In this document: piece by piece, positions 44,937 through 52,897 of the stretch
How positions within the stretch are numbered: position 1 is the stretch's first letter
Layout of the letters: the number at the start of each line of letters is the position of its first letter
From: Gordonia sp. X0973
GTDB lineage: Bacteria > Actinomycetota > Actinomycetes > Mycobacteriales > Mycobacteriaceae
Direction of reading: 5' to 3'
Assembly (NCBI RefSeq): GCF_013348785.1
Contig: NZ_CP054691.1
Span: 1,116,001 to 1,180,000, forward strand
Length of the DNA: 64,000 bases
The notes under the pieces: generated by a model
What the model saw: only the letters and a program-made list of their open reading frames with translations
Told to the model about the DNA's origin: nothing
The model's database searches: none
Position numbers and translations under genes: made by a program

Positions 44937-45062
44937 GGATGTCGGCACGGCGGACTATCGTGGGGAGGCCAGCAGATGCGGAGAACCCGGTGCGATTCCG
45001 GGACGGTCGCGCCACTGTGAGTCGCCGGATGCCGGCGGCGAGTCAGAACGCCGCGCTGGCCG
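44937..45062 (+). promoter_or_regulatory. Cobalamin riboswitch upstream of cbtBA
   Basis: The B12-box core is recognisable: GGGGAGGCCAGCAG, then AACCCGGTGCGATTCCGGG, ACGGTCGCGCCACTGTGA and, after a variable stem, GGCGAGTCAGAACGCC. These are the conserved cobalamin-aptamer elements in order. About 40 bases separate it from the cbtB start, which has GAAAGGA as ribosome binding site. Predicted to shut off cbtBA when adenosylcobalamin is plentiful. Confidence 0.92.
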
Positions 45063-45104
45063 ACGAACCAATGCGGACGCGTATCCGCTGACGAAAGGAC
45101 TGCC

Positions 45105-45320
45105 ATGACCCAGGTAGCTGCCGCCCCGCGCGCGCTTCCGGTGCCCGATGTATCGGCACTCAGCTCCGCGCTGGTGCTGACCCTGACCGTGTTGCTGGCC
45201 GCGCTGGCCATCTACTTCCTCGGCTACGACCAGGGAGCGGTTTCGGTGTTCGGCAACGACACCCACGTCCACGAATTCGTCCACGACGCCCGGCATTTCC
45301 TGGGCTTCCCCTGCCACTGA
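45105..45320 (+). CDS. cbtB: CbtB cobalt transporter subunit
   Basis: A 71-residue membrane protein with one helix (about 20-43: LSSALVLTLTVLLAALAIYFLG) and a His-rich C-terminus, THVHEFVHDARHFLGFPCH, the CbtB signature likely to bind Co2+. It works with CbtA. Behind a cobalamin riboswitch, it supplies cobalt for B12 synthesis. The cbtA gene follows 19 bp later. Confidence 0.93.
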   Translation: MTQVAAAPRALPVPDVSALSSALVLTLTVLLAALAIYFLGYDQGAVSVFGNDTHVHEFVHDARHFLGFPCH

Positions 45321-45339
45321 GAGCGGGGAAGACACACTC

Positions 45340-46167
45340 ATGGAGCGCAGAATCATCGGCGCCGGCCTTTTCGCTGGCCTGATTGCCGGAATTGTCTCTT
45401 ATGTCTTTGCCCGGATCTTCATCGAACCGCAGGTCGGGAAGGCGATTGCCTACGAAGAGGGCCACGGAGCCGCCGAAGAGGCGATGAATGCCGCGATGGG
45501 CCACGGCGGCCACGATCACGGTGACGTGGAAGTGTTCACCCGCTCGGTCCAGGAGAACATCGGCGCCGGCGTCGGCACCGTGGTGTTCGGGCTGGCGATG
45601 GGCGCCTTCTTCGCCGTCGCCTTCGTCGTGCTCTGGGCCTACATCGGGCGGCGTTGGCCGTCGACGGACCCCCGTGCCGTTGCCGGCGTGCTCGGACTGC
45701 TCGGCTTCGTGGCCGCGTTCGGCGTGCCCTTCTTCGTGTACCCGGCGAACCCGCCGGCGGTCGGCGACCCCGACACCATCGGTGCGCGGTCGGGCTCCTT
45801 CCTGACGATCACCCTGGTGTCGGTCATCGCGATGATCATCGCCGTCGTGGTGGCGCTGCACTTGCGGGAGCGGCTGTCCGGGCTCGGCGCGGCCGTCGTG
45901 TCCGGGATCGGCTACCTCGTCGTGATCGGGATCGCGAAGGCATTGTTGCCCCAGTTCCACGAGATCCCCGAGCCCCTCAAGAACGATCAGGGGACGATCG
46001 TCTATCCCGGATTCCCGGCCGAGGTCGTCGGTCTGTTCCGGGTCTACGTGGTCGCCAACCAGGTCGTCCTGTGGACCGTGTTGACCCTCGTCTTCGCGGT
46101 TGCGATCTCGGCGATCGCCCGACGGGGAGCACGTTCCGCCGACGATCTTGTCGCCGCGTCGAGCTGA
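45340..46167 (+). CDS. cbtA: CbtA cobalt transporter subunit
   Basis: A 275-residue polytopic membrane protein with five or so helices. It begins MERRIIGAGLFAGLIAGIVSYVFARIFIEPQV, the CbtA opening, and carries the His-rich loop MGHGGHDHGDVE near 52-62. FGVPFFVYPANPPAVGDPDTI near 125 and LPQFHEIPEPLK near 206 are family blocks. With cbtB it forms the B12-controlled cobalt importer. Its last bases overlap the next gene. Confidence 0.93.
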   Translation: MERRIIGAGLFAGLIAGIVSYVFARIFIEPQVGKAIAYEEGHGAAEEAMNAAMGHGGHDHGDVEVFTRSVQENIGAGVGTVVFGLAMGAFFAVAFVVLWAYIGRRWPSTDPRAVAGVLGLLGFVAAFGVPFFVYPANPPAVGDPDTIGARSGSFLTITLVSVIAMIIAVVVALHLRERLSGLGAAVVSGIGYLVVIGIAKALLPQFHEIPEPLKNDQGTIVYPGFPAEVVGLFRVYVVANQVVLWTVLTLVFAVAISAIARRGARSADDLVAASS

Positions 46168-46651
46168 TCTCGACATCGTCGTCGCCGGGCGCACCGGGCC
46201 CAACCACCTGGTGCGCTTCGGCGAGACGGATTCCCCCCTCGACGAGCGCGGTCGCGCCGATGTCGAGGAATCCGTGCGCGGGTGGTCGATCACCGCGCCG
46301 GTGATCTGCGGACCCGAACGCGCGACCCGGGAGACGGCGGCACTGCTCTCGCCTGCGGTGATCGTCGACGCCGGGTTGGCAGGGATCAATGTCGGGAAGT
46401 GGGCCGGGCGCCTGCCCGAGGAGATCCCGGGCGCCGAGCTCCGCGCCTGGTTCGCCGACCCGACTGCCCGCCCGCACGGCGGGGAGACCGTCGTCGAATT
46501 CGTCGATCGAATCGTCGAATGGATCCGCGGCGCCCCCGATGTGGCGGTACTCGTGGTCTCCGGTCCCGTCGCGCAAGCGCTGCGCTGCGACGATGCGTCG
46601 TCGTTCTTCACGGCCGACGTCGTGCCCGGGCGGCGGTACCGGCTCGGATAG
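46148..46651 (+). CDS. Degenerate histidine-phosphatase-fold protein
   Basis: About 167 residues, coupled to cbtA. The fold is that of the phosphoglycerate-mutase/CobC family: NHLVRFGETDSPLDERGRADVEESV, ICGPERATRETAALL, GINVGKWAGRLPEEIPGAEL and VAVLVVSGPVAQALRC correspond in order to the RHGE loop, the S-P-x-R-x-x-x-T-A motif, the acid loop and the second His loop. Both catalytic histidines are replaced: RFGE for RHGE, and SGPV for HGGV. It is therefore probably not a phosphatase. The start is uncertain: TTG 46148 or TTG 46100. Confidence 0.72.
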   Translation: MSPRRADLDIVVAGRTGPNHLVRFGETDSPLDERGRADVEESVRGWSITAPVICGPERATRETAALLSPAVIVDAGLAGINVGKWAGRLPEEIPGAELRAWFADPTARPHGGETVVEFVDRIVEWIRGAPDVAVLVVSGPVAQALRCDDASSFFTADVVPGRRYRLG

Positions 46652-46654
46652 CGC

Positions 46655-47242
46655 CTAGTGTCTGTCCACGTCGGTGAGCGAGAGCAGGGTCTCCGGTGTC
46701 CACCCGGGCCACTGCGCGGTGGTAGCGATTCCCGCGGTGAATTTCGCCACGACGCGCATCGAGCGTCCACTGTTGTCGTAGACCCGAGCGGTGTCGGCAC
46801 GCCGGATCGCCGTGGCAGCGAGTGGCCAGACGCGCTGATAGCGATCGCGGATCTTCTCTTCGGGGACGTTGTGACCACCGGATTCGACGCGGGTCTGAAC
46901 TCGGGCGACGGCCTCGTTCTCGGGAACCATCACCACGTGCATCACGACGCGGAACCCCCGGAGGTGTGCGCGGTCGACGAGTTCGAGTTTGGACGGATGG
47001 GAGAAGACGGTTTCGGCGATCAACGATCGTCCCGAATCGATGAGCGAGTTTCGAGTCTTGGCTGCGATGCTGGCGGCTTCGTACGACATTTCCTCCGCCG
47101 AGTCCGGCCACTGCCGGGTCGCGATGTCGTCGGCGTTCACGTAGGCCGACGCCGGAAGTCTTGGTAGGAGAAAGGCGTGGATCAGCGAGGACTTCCCAGC
47201 CCCGTTGCATCCGGCGACCAGGTCGAGTCGGGGTGCGGTCAT
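46655..47242 (-). CDS. Zeta-toxin-like P-loop kinase
   Basis: A 195-residue P-loop protein. AGCNGAGKSSLIHAFL (residues 10-25) is Walker A, YVNADDIATRQWPDSAEEMSYEAA provides the catalytic Asp region, and SLIAETVFSHPSKLELV with E-T-x-F-S is the substrate segment of the zeta/PezT toxin group, which phosphorylates UDP-sugars. It is preceded and overlapped (ATGA) by a small antitoxin-like gene and ends 3 bp from the convergent phosphatase-like gene. Substrate unknown. Confidence 0.82.
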   Translation of the reverse strand: MTAPRLDLVAGCNGAGKSSLIHAFLLPRLPASAYVNADDIATRQWPDSAEEMSYEAASIAAKTRNSLIDSGRSLIAETVFSHPSKLELVDRAHLRGFRVVMHVVMVPENEAVARVQTRVESGGHNVPEEKIRDRYQRVWPLAATAIRRADTARVYDNSGRSMRVVAKFTAGIATTAQWPGWTPETLLSLTDVDRH

Positions 47243-47622
47243 CGCGGCGGCAGGATGCGCGTGCCACCGTCGGGCAGGTGCTCGACCAAGTTGCCGTCGT
47301 CGTCCATGGTGACGGAGCGGTATCCCAGGGCGGCGCGCTCAGCGACGAAGTCGACGGTCGGCAACGCCTCGTCGATGGCAATGTCGATCTCCGCGTCGAA
47401 GGCCACTGCCTCCTCGGCGGTCAACTGCTCGCTGGGGAGGCGTCCCGCGAGCGCTGCCTCGACGCGGCTGCGGAAGGCACCGGTCTGATTGGCCATGGAC
47501 TGACCCAGCCGCGCCCAATGCTCGAGCTGCTGGCGTGCCGATCGGTTTTCTCGACGGCCGGCCTCGACCGCCTCCTCGAACAAGTCGCCGGAAAAACGGG
47601 TGACACGATCGGCGCCAGCCAT
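47239..47622 (-). CDS. Antitoxin partner of the zeta-like toxin (ParD-like)
   Basis: A 127-residue protein. The first half MAGADRVTRFSGDLFEEAVEAGRRENRSARQQLEHWARLG matches ParD/TA antitoxins with RHH-like N-terminal DNA-binding region; the second half, ending GYRSVTMDDDGNLVEHLPDGGTRILPP, is the toxin-binding tail. Overlap ATGA with the toxin gene indicates coupling. A large inverted repeat lies upstream at 47634. Confidence 0.78.
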   Translation of the reverse strand: MAGADRVTRFSGDLFEEAVEAGRRENRSARQQLEHWARLGQSMANQTGAFRSRVEAALAGRLPSEQLTAEEAVAFDAEIDIAIDEALPTVDFVAERAALGYRSVTMDDDGNLVEHLPDGGTRILPPR

Positions 47623-47633
47623 GAGAACCTCCT

Positions 47634-47671
47634 GTAGCAGAGTGCTACCGCCGAGTGTAGCACTCTGCTAC
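47634..47671. promoter_or_regulatory. Operator of the zeta-type toxin-antitoxin operon
   Basis: GTAGCAGAGTGCTAC at 47634-47648 and its reverse complement at 47657-47671, separated by 8 bases. Each half is itself a palindrome (GTAGCA-GAG-TGCTAC), so two dimers could bind. It lies 12 bases upstream of the antitoxin start. Confidence 0.85.
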
Positions 47672-47675
47672 GACA

Positions 47676-48092
47676 TCAGGACTGCTCGTCGAAGGCGGTC
47701 AAGGCCGCTGCTGACCAGCGCGACATGACGTCGGTCCACTCCGACTCCGTCGTGCGGTCCCACGCGTCGCCGAGCCCCTCGCGCATGACGTCGACGATGA
47801 TGGCGAACATCGTCGTCAGCATCGGACGGGTCACCTCGTAGGCGATGTGATCGGCGATCCAGGTGGTCGCGTGGGCCGCGTCGAGTGTGCCGTCGGCGAT
47901 GTCGATGATGGTCGCGAAAATCTCCGACATCATCCGACGCGGCATCAACGTGTCCCCGCCGAAGAGTTCTTCGGCGTCGGGGTGGGCGGCGTAGAACCGG
48001 GCGTAGATGGCCGGCGTCGGATCGCCGTGTTCCTCCTCGTAGCGCGTCAGGGACTCGGCGACCGCGGCGCCGGTGGTTGTCTGGTCCGGCAT
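47676..48092 (-). CDS. Globin-like protein
   Basis: A 138-residue all-helical protein. YEEEHGDPTPAIYARFYAAHPDAEELFGGD resembles the A-to-C helices of bacterial globins, where F-x-x-H/P-x-x-x-x-L-F precedes the haem pocket. PRRMMSEIFATIIDIADGTLDAAHATTWIADHIAYEV could hold the E and F helices with a candidate proximal His. The match is by pattern only and haem binding is unproven. Start ATG 48092. Lies next to the zeta TA operon but 5 bp beyond its operator, so convergence of signals is possible. Confidence 0.6.
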   Translation of the reverse strand: MPDQTTTGAAVAESLTRYEEEHGDPTPAIYARFYAAHPDAEELFGGDTLMPRRMMSEIFATIIDIADGTLDAAHATTWIADHIAYEVTRPMLTTMFAIIVDVMREGLGDAWDRTTESEWTDVMSRWSAAALTAFDEQS

Positions 48093-48171
48093 GGCGTCAT
48101 GGTGCCACCGCGACGGGGCGGACCGAAGGGCACGGGACTTTGGGCCCGCCGCCATCGCCCGTGCGTGACGC

Positions 48172-48654
48172 TCAGGCCTTGGCAGCGGCGATCGCCTGGC
48201 GGACCGCCTCGTAGCAGCCGGCGTCGTCGGGGCCCAGCCCGACGAAGAAGGTGCCCGGGGCGTTGTTGTCGCCCGGGAAGCCGGTGATGGCGAACCCGTT
48301 GTCGTTGGCGGGTGCGATGTGCGGACCGGGGGACACCGAGGCCTCGAGCAGGGGCAGGGAGAGTGCCGCGGTACCGCGCTCGTCCCCGGCGATGACGATC
48401 ACCAGATACTTGGCGAGCAGGGCCACCAGCACGTCGTGCTCGGCGTCGGGATCTGCCGGATTGGCGCGGCGGCCCAGTGCGCGACCGAAGGTCGACTTCG
48501 CGGGGAGGTTGACCGAGTGCGTGAGCCACAGGCGGGCGTCGTCCGCGATGGTGAGCTGCTTGCGCTGCGCCTCGGCCGCCAGCTCGGCGCGCATCCGATC
48601 GGGGACCTCGTCGAGGGTCACGGTGCGGGTGGATCGCGCGTACATCGGTTTCAC
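48172..48654 (-). CDS. Conserved soluble protein of unknown function
   Basis: A 160-residue protein without signal peptide. MKPMYARSTRTVTLDEVPDRMRAELAAEAQRKQLTIADDARLWLTHS suggests a helical N-terminal domain; the second half (DVLVALLAKYLVIVIAGDERG then PLLEASVSPGPHIAPANDNGFAITGFPG) has strand-like segments. No motif recognised. Start GTG 48654 or ATG 48645. It follows the esterase gene by 27 bp in the same direction and may be cotranscribed with it. Confidence 0.6.
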   Translation of the reverse strand: MKPMYARSTRTVTLDEVPDRMRAELAAEAQRKQLTIADDARLWLTHSVNLPAKSTFGRALGRRANPADPDAEHDVLVALLAKYLVIVIAGDERGTAALSLPLLEASVSPGPHIAPANDNGFAITGFPGDNNAPGTFFVGLGPDDAGCYEAVRQAIAAAKA

Positions 48655-48681
48655 CCGGACAACAGTAGTAAACCGGACACC

Positions 48682-49887
48682 TCAGCGGCGCAGTGCCGCG
48701 TTGATCGTCGACGCGAGGGCGGCGTAGCGCGCGGGGTCGTCGCCGCTCACCGGTTTGCCGCTGCTGACGATCCCGACGGCGAGGCCACGCGACGGGTCTG
48801 CCCACATCGCGATCTGGGTCAATCCGGTGTTGCCGAAGGCGTGCTGGCCGTCGGCGCCGAACGGGCCGAAGCGCTTGGAACCCAACATGAACCCGGTGCC
48901 CCAGCGCAGTGGCGTGCCACCGGTCGCGACATCGGGCCGCAGTCGTCGGCGCTGCTCCACCGCCGCGGGGATCGTCGCCGGGGCGAGCACGCGATGACCG
49001 TCGAGCTCGCCGCCGAGGCGCAGGAATTCCGCGAAACGGGACAGTTCGAAGGCGGTGGAGACGAGGTTCGACGACGGGATGACGTCGGTCAGGTATTCGG
49101 GCCGGTTGGAGATCGGGATGATGTCGGCCATCGTGCCGCCGACGGCTCGGCGAAAGATCGCGTCCCCGGCCCCGCCCGACGGGGTGCCGGTCACGTGACT
49201 CGGCGCGACGAGCGGTACATCCTCGTCGCGGACCCCGAAGTTGTTCCAGCGGAAGCCGAACGGGTCGAGGAACTCGCTCGCGGCGATGTCGCGGATGCTG
49301 CGGCCGGTGGCGGCTGCGACTAGCTCGCGGATCAGCGGACCCCACGTCAACCCGTGGTACATGTGCAGCGTGCCGGGCGGATAGATCGGGCGCAGTTCGC
49401 GCAGCACGGTGCGCGCGTAGTCGCTCTCGCGCATCCGACGCGGATCGGGCGTCGGCCCGGTGAAGAGCGGGACCCCCGCGCGGTGGGTGAGCACGTGGTC
49501 GATGGTGGTGCGGCCCTTGCCGTGCGCGCCGTACTCGGGCAGGTAATCGGTGACGCGGTCGTCGAGCCGCCAGACGCCCTGCTCGACGAGGTGCAGGACG
49601 ATCGCGGCGGCCAGCCCCTTGCCGGCCGAGTAGCAGCAGTACGGCGTGTCGACCGTGACCGGGACCTGCCGCGCGTCGGGCGGATCGGCCGGCCCGGCTC
49701 CCCAGGCGTGGCCGACGGCGCGATTGAGCACGACGCGCCCGTCGCGGCGCACGCACACCTGCACGGCGGGCTGCTGACCAGCGCGATACCAGTCGAGCGC
49801 CGCGGACCATATCGCCTCCGCCGCACCGTGTTCCTGCGCGGTGGACTGCTCGTCGCCGACATCGGTGATCACCGAAAGGTCGTCCAT
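48682..49887 (-). CDS. Serine beta-lactamase-fold esterase (LipE/EstB-like)
   Basis: A 401-residue class C-like beta-lactamase-fold protein. YSAGKGLAAAIVL near residue 88 gives the S-x-x-K nucleophile, and YHGLTWGPLIRELV near 180 provides the tyrosine motif (Y-x-N equivalent, here YHG). GHRVLAP and GFMLGSKRFGPFGADGQHAFGNTG near 330-355 are family blocks; H-x-G near the end replaces KTG, as in esterases. In mycobacteria similar proteins are LipE/LipL-type. It is divergent from an acyl-CoA dehydrogenase, with a KstR-type operator between them. Confidence 0.82.
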   Translation of the reverse strand: MDDLSVITDVGDEQSTAQEHGAAEAIWSAALDWYRAGQQPAVQVCVRRDGRVVLNRAVGHAWGAGPADPPDARQVPVTVDTPYCCYSAGKGLAAAIVLHLVEQGVWRLDDRVTDYLPEYGAHGKGRTTIDHVLTHRAGVPLFTGPTPDPRRMRESDYARTVLRELRPIYPPGTLHMYHGLTWGPLIRELVAAATGRSIRDIAASEFLDPFGFRWNNFGVRDEDVPLVAPSHVTGTPSGGAGDAIFRRAVGGTMADIIPISNRPEYLTDVIPSSNLVSTAFELSRFAEFLRLGGELDGHRVLAPATIPAAVEQRRRLRPDVATGGTPLRWGTGFMLGSKRFGPFGADGQHAFGNTGLTQIAMWADPSRGLAVGIVSSGKPVSGDDPARYAALASTINAALRR

Positions 49888-49928
49888 GGTTCCCCACGGT
49901 AGTGAGTCCTGGCATGATGGCGGACAAC

Positions 49929-49942
49929 TAGAACACGTTCTA
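49929..49942. promoter_or_regulatory. KstR-type operator
   Basis: TAGAACACGTTCTA, perfect arms TAGAAC/GTTCTA around AC, fits the KstR motif TnnAACnnGTTnnA known from mycobacterial cholesterol-catabolism genes. It lies in the 96-bp gap between a divergent esterase and an acyl-CoA dehydrogenase, and would control both. Confidence 0.75.
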
Positions 49943-49983
49943 CCTCCCGTCCGTCGGGAGCGACATCGAGCTGGAGGCGGCAA

Positions 49984-51210
49984 ATGTTTGAGTGGTCCGA
50001 CGAAGACCTGATGGTGCGCGACGCGTTGCGCGCATTCATCGAGAAGGAGATCCGCCCGCATATCGACGAGTTGGAGACCGGGACCCTCCCGCCGTACGAC
50101 ATCACGCGCAAGCTGCTGGCGACCTTCGGCGTCGATGCGATGAACCGGGACCAGCTGGAACGGGAGCTGGCCGCCGAGGAATCCGGCGAGAAGAAGAAGT
50201 CGGGCGGCTCCACCACCTTGGCGTCGTCGATGATGATGATCCTGAACATGGAACTCGCGGGCGTGTGCCTGGGCCTGATCGGGTCGATGGGCGTGAGCAT
50301 GGGGCTCACCGTGTCGACGATCCGCTCGCGCGGGACCCTCGCGCAGAAGAAGCGCTGGCTGCCCGAACTGGTCACGATGGAGAAGGTCGGTGCATGGGCG
50401 ATCACCGAGCCGGACAGCGGATCCGACGCGCTCGGCGGCATGAAGACGACGGTCCGCCGCGACGGCGACGGTGGGTACATCCTCAAGGGGCAGAAGACCT
50501 TCATAACCAACGGCCCCTACGCCGACACCATCGTCGTGTTCGCCAAGCTCGACGAGGGCGACGGGACGCCGATCCGCGACCGCAAGGTGCTGACCTTCGT
50601 CCTGGACACCGGCATGGAGGGCCTCACCCAGGGGAAGCCGTTCAAGAAGATGGGCATGATGAGCTCCCCGACGGGCGAGCTGTTCTTCGACGACGTGAAG
50701 CTCTCGGCGGATCGGCTGCTCGGCGAGACCGAGGACACCGGCTCGGACAAGCGGGGCGGCGACAGCGCCAAGGCCGGGTTCACCGTCGAGCGCGTCGGCA
50801 TCGCGGCCCTGTCGCTGGGCATCATCAACGAGTGTCTGCGGCTGTCGATCGATTACGCCAAGAACCGCAAGCTGTGGGGCCAGGAGATCGCGCAGTTCCA
50901 GCTGATCCAGCTGAAGCTGGCCGAGATGGAGGTCGCCCGCCTCAACGTGCAGAACATGCTGTTCGTCGCGATGGAGGCCATGAAGGCGGGTAAGCCCCCG
51001 ACGCTGGCCCAGGCGTCGGCGATGAAGCTGTACTCCTCGCGCGCGGCCACCGACGTGGCGATGGAGGCGGTGCAGTTGTTCGGCGGCAACGGGTACATGG
51101 CCGAGTACCGCGTCGAACAGCTCGCGCGCGATGCGAAGTCGTTGATGATCTACGCCGGTTCCAACGAGATCCAGGTGACCCACGTCGCCAAGGGACTGCT
51201 GCGCGGCTGA
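49984..51210 (+). CDS. Acyl-CoA dehydrogenase
   Basis: FAD-dependent acyl-CoA dehydrogenase, 408 residues. GAWAITEPDSGSDALGGMKTT near 138 and KTFITNGPYADTIVVFAK near 168 are the FAD-contact signatures; LWGQEIAQFQLIQLKLAEM near 298 and AMEAVQLFGGNGYMAEYRVEQLARDAK near 358 complete the C-terminal domain, the last segment being where the family's catalytic Glu can lie. A Lys/Glu/Ser-rich insertion (AAEESGEKKKSGG) lies near residue 60. Start ATG 49984 follows CTGGAGG. The operator at 49929 suggests a role in sterol side-chain or ring degradation. Confidence 0.9.
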   Translation: MFEWSDEDLMVRDALRAFIEKEIRPHIDELETGTLPPYDITRKLLATFGVDAMNRDQLERELAAEESGEKKKSGGSTTLASSMMMILNMELAGVCLGLIGSMGVSMGLTVSTIRSRGTLAQKKRWLPELVTMEKVGAWAITEPDSGSDALGGMKTTVRRDGDGGYILKGQKTFITNGPYADTIVVFAKLDEGDGTPIRDRKVLTFVLDTGMEGLTQGKPFKKMGMMSSPTGELFFDDVKLSADRLLGETEDTGSDKRGGDSAKAGFTVERVGIAALSLGIINECLRLSIDYAKNRKLWGQEIAQFQLIQLKLAEMEVARLNVQNMLFVAMEAMKAGKPPTLAQASAMKLYSSRAATDVAMEAVQLFGGNGYMAEYRVEQLARDAKSLMIYAGSNEIQVTHVAKGLLRG

Positions 51211-51240
51211 CCGGACGGCCAGCCGCGCAACGGTCACCGG

Positions 51241-52788
51241 TCAGACGGCGGCGGGTTGCTTCGCCTTCTCGTAGCGGAGGAACCCGTCGTCGACGGCCCC
51301 CTTGCGCAGGTTCTTGACGTCGTGTGAGACGGCCATCGTCGTCTTCCACGGGTCCTTGGTGCCCTGCTTGGGCAGCAGGTGCAGGGCGCGCTTGACGTAG
51401 CCGGCGTCGAAATCGAGCATCGGGCGGGTGTCCATGTTCTTCGGCGCGACGGCGCGCACCGACGTGTAGCCGTCGGCGTCCATATGCGACAGCACCCGGC
51501 AGAACCACTCGCACAGCAGGCCGATCTTCAACGTCCACGACGAGTTGGTGTAGCCGATCGCCATGATGAGGTTGGGCACCCCCGAGATCATCGCGCCGCG
51601 GTAGGTGACCCGCGACGCGGCGTCGACGACGGTGCCGTTCACCGAGACTTCCATCCCGCCCAGGAGCTGCAGGTTCAGACCGGTCGCGGTGATGATGATG
51701 TCGGCATCGAGGTGGGTGCCGTCCTCGAGTTGGATGCCGGTGGCGTCGAAGGTCTTGATCTTGCCGGTGACGATCGAGGCGTCGCCGTTGCGGATCTCCC
51801 GGTACATGTCGCCGTCGGGAACGACGCACAGGCGCTGGTCCCACGGGTTGTACGGCGGGTTGAAGTGCTTGTCGACGTCGAAGTCCTCGGGGACCAGCCG
51901 TGCGTTGACCCCGCGGATGACCTTGCGCGCGGCCGTCGGGAAGCGCTGACAGAACTGGTAGAGGGCCTTCTGCTGCAGGATCGCGCGCTGCCTGTTCAGT
52001 TGAAAGCCGCGCTCGGTGCCGAGTACCCGCATGGCGGTCTTGGCCAGCGGGTCCTCCCGCGGCACCGGGATGATGTAGGTCGGGGTCCGCTGGAGCATCG
52101 TGATGTGCTCGGTGTCCGGCGCCATCGACGGCATGAGGGTGACGGCGGTGGCACCGCTGCCGATGATGACGACCTTCTTGCCCTTGTAGTCGAGGTCCTC
52201 GGGCCAATGCTGCGGGTGGATGATCTGGCCCTGGAAGGTGTCCTCGCCGGGGAACTGCGGGGTGAAGCCCTCGTCGTAGTTGTAGTAGCCGGTGCCGGAG
52301 AAGATCCAGCGGGCGGTGACCGTCTCCGGCTTCGCGCCGGAGTCGTCGGTGGGGGTCACCGTCAGGTGCCACATCTGGTCGGCGTCGGACCAATCGATGG
52401 CGGTCACGCGGCGGTTGAACGTGATGGTCTCTTCGAGGTTGTCGTCGGCGACGGCCTCGCGCAGGTAGTCCAGGATCCGGGAGGCGTCGGCGATCGACTG
52501 CGGGTCGGTCCACGGCTTGAACTCGTAGCCGAAGGTGTACAGGTCGCTGTCGGAGCGGATCCCGGGGTAGCGGAACAGGTCCCACGTGCCGCCGATCGTG
52601 TGGCGCGACTCGATGATGGCGAAGGACTTCTCCGGGTGCTCGGTGCGCAGATAGTGGCCGGCCCCGATACCGGAGATGCCCGCGCCGATGATCACGACGT
52701 CGTGGTCGGGGGCGCCGGGGGCAGGCTTGGGCTTTGCCGCCTTGGCCGTCGAGGTGCGCTTGCTGGTGGTGGGCGTGGGCTGCGCCAT
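51241..52788 (-). CDS. EthA-like flavin monooxygenase (Baeyer-Villiger type)
   Basis: NADPH/FAD-dependent monooxygenase, 515 residues. After a Lys/Pro/Thr-rich N-terminal tail (1-27), FAD fold VVIIGAGISGIGAGHYL; the Baeyer-Villiger fingerprint F-x-G-x-x-x-H-x-x-x-W-P appears as FQGQIIHPQHWP near 190; NADP fold VVIIGSGATAVTL near 210; IGGTWDLFRYPGIRSDSDLYTFG near 58. The overall text is close to mycobacterial EthA, the ethionamide activator. CAGGAGG precedes ATG 52788. It is divergent from a PucR-type regulator (110 bp) rather than the TetR EthR. Natural substrate unknown. Confidence 0.9.
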   Translation of the reverse strand: MAQPTPTTSKRTSTAKAAKPKPAPGAPDHDVVIIGAGISGIGAGHYLRTEHPEKSFAIIESRHTIGGTWDLFRYPGIRSDSDLYTFGYEFKPWTDPQSIADASRILDYLREAVADDNLEETITFNRRVTAIDWSDADQMWHLTVTPTDDSGAKPETVTARWIFSGTGYYNYDEGFTPQFPGEDTFQGQIIHPQHWPEDLDYKGKKVVIIGSGATAVTLMPSMAPDTEHITMLQRTPTYIIPVPREDPLAKTAMRVLGTERGFQLNRQRAILQQKALYQFCQRFPTAARKVIRGVNARLVPEDFDVDKHFNPPYNPWDQRLCVVPDGDMYREIRNGDASIVTGKIKTFDATGIQLEDGTHLDADIIITATGLNLQLLGGMEVSVNGTVVDAASRVTYRGAMISGVPNLIMAIGYTNSSWTLKIGLLCEWFCRVLSHMDADGYTSVRAVAPKNMDTRPMLDFDAGYVKRALHLLPKQGTKDPWKTTMAVSHDVKNLRKGAVDDGFLRYEKAKQPAAV

Positions 52789-52885
52789 GGGGTCCTCCTG
52801 GATCCGTGGTTCTCGCTTTCCATACTCCCGCTGACGCGCCTGGGTCACAAGGGCGTTCTGCACCAATTGGCGGCTACTCAGTGTG

Positions 52886-52891
52886 CATAAT
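52886..52891 (+). promoter_or_regulatory. Predicted -10 for leaderless PucR-type gene
   Basis: CATAAT at 52886-52891, preceded by TGTG, ends six bases before ATG 52898. Spacing of -10 to start codon (6-7 bases) predicts transcription beginning at the A of the ATG, a common leaderless arrangement in this order. No Shine-Dalgarno is present. Confidence 0.6.
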
Positions 52892-52897
52892 GTAACC

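Noticed and set aside
46148..46651. Active CobC-type phosphatase
   Set aside because: Both catalytic histidine positions are substituted (RFGE, SGPV).
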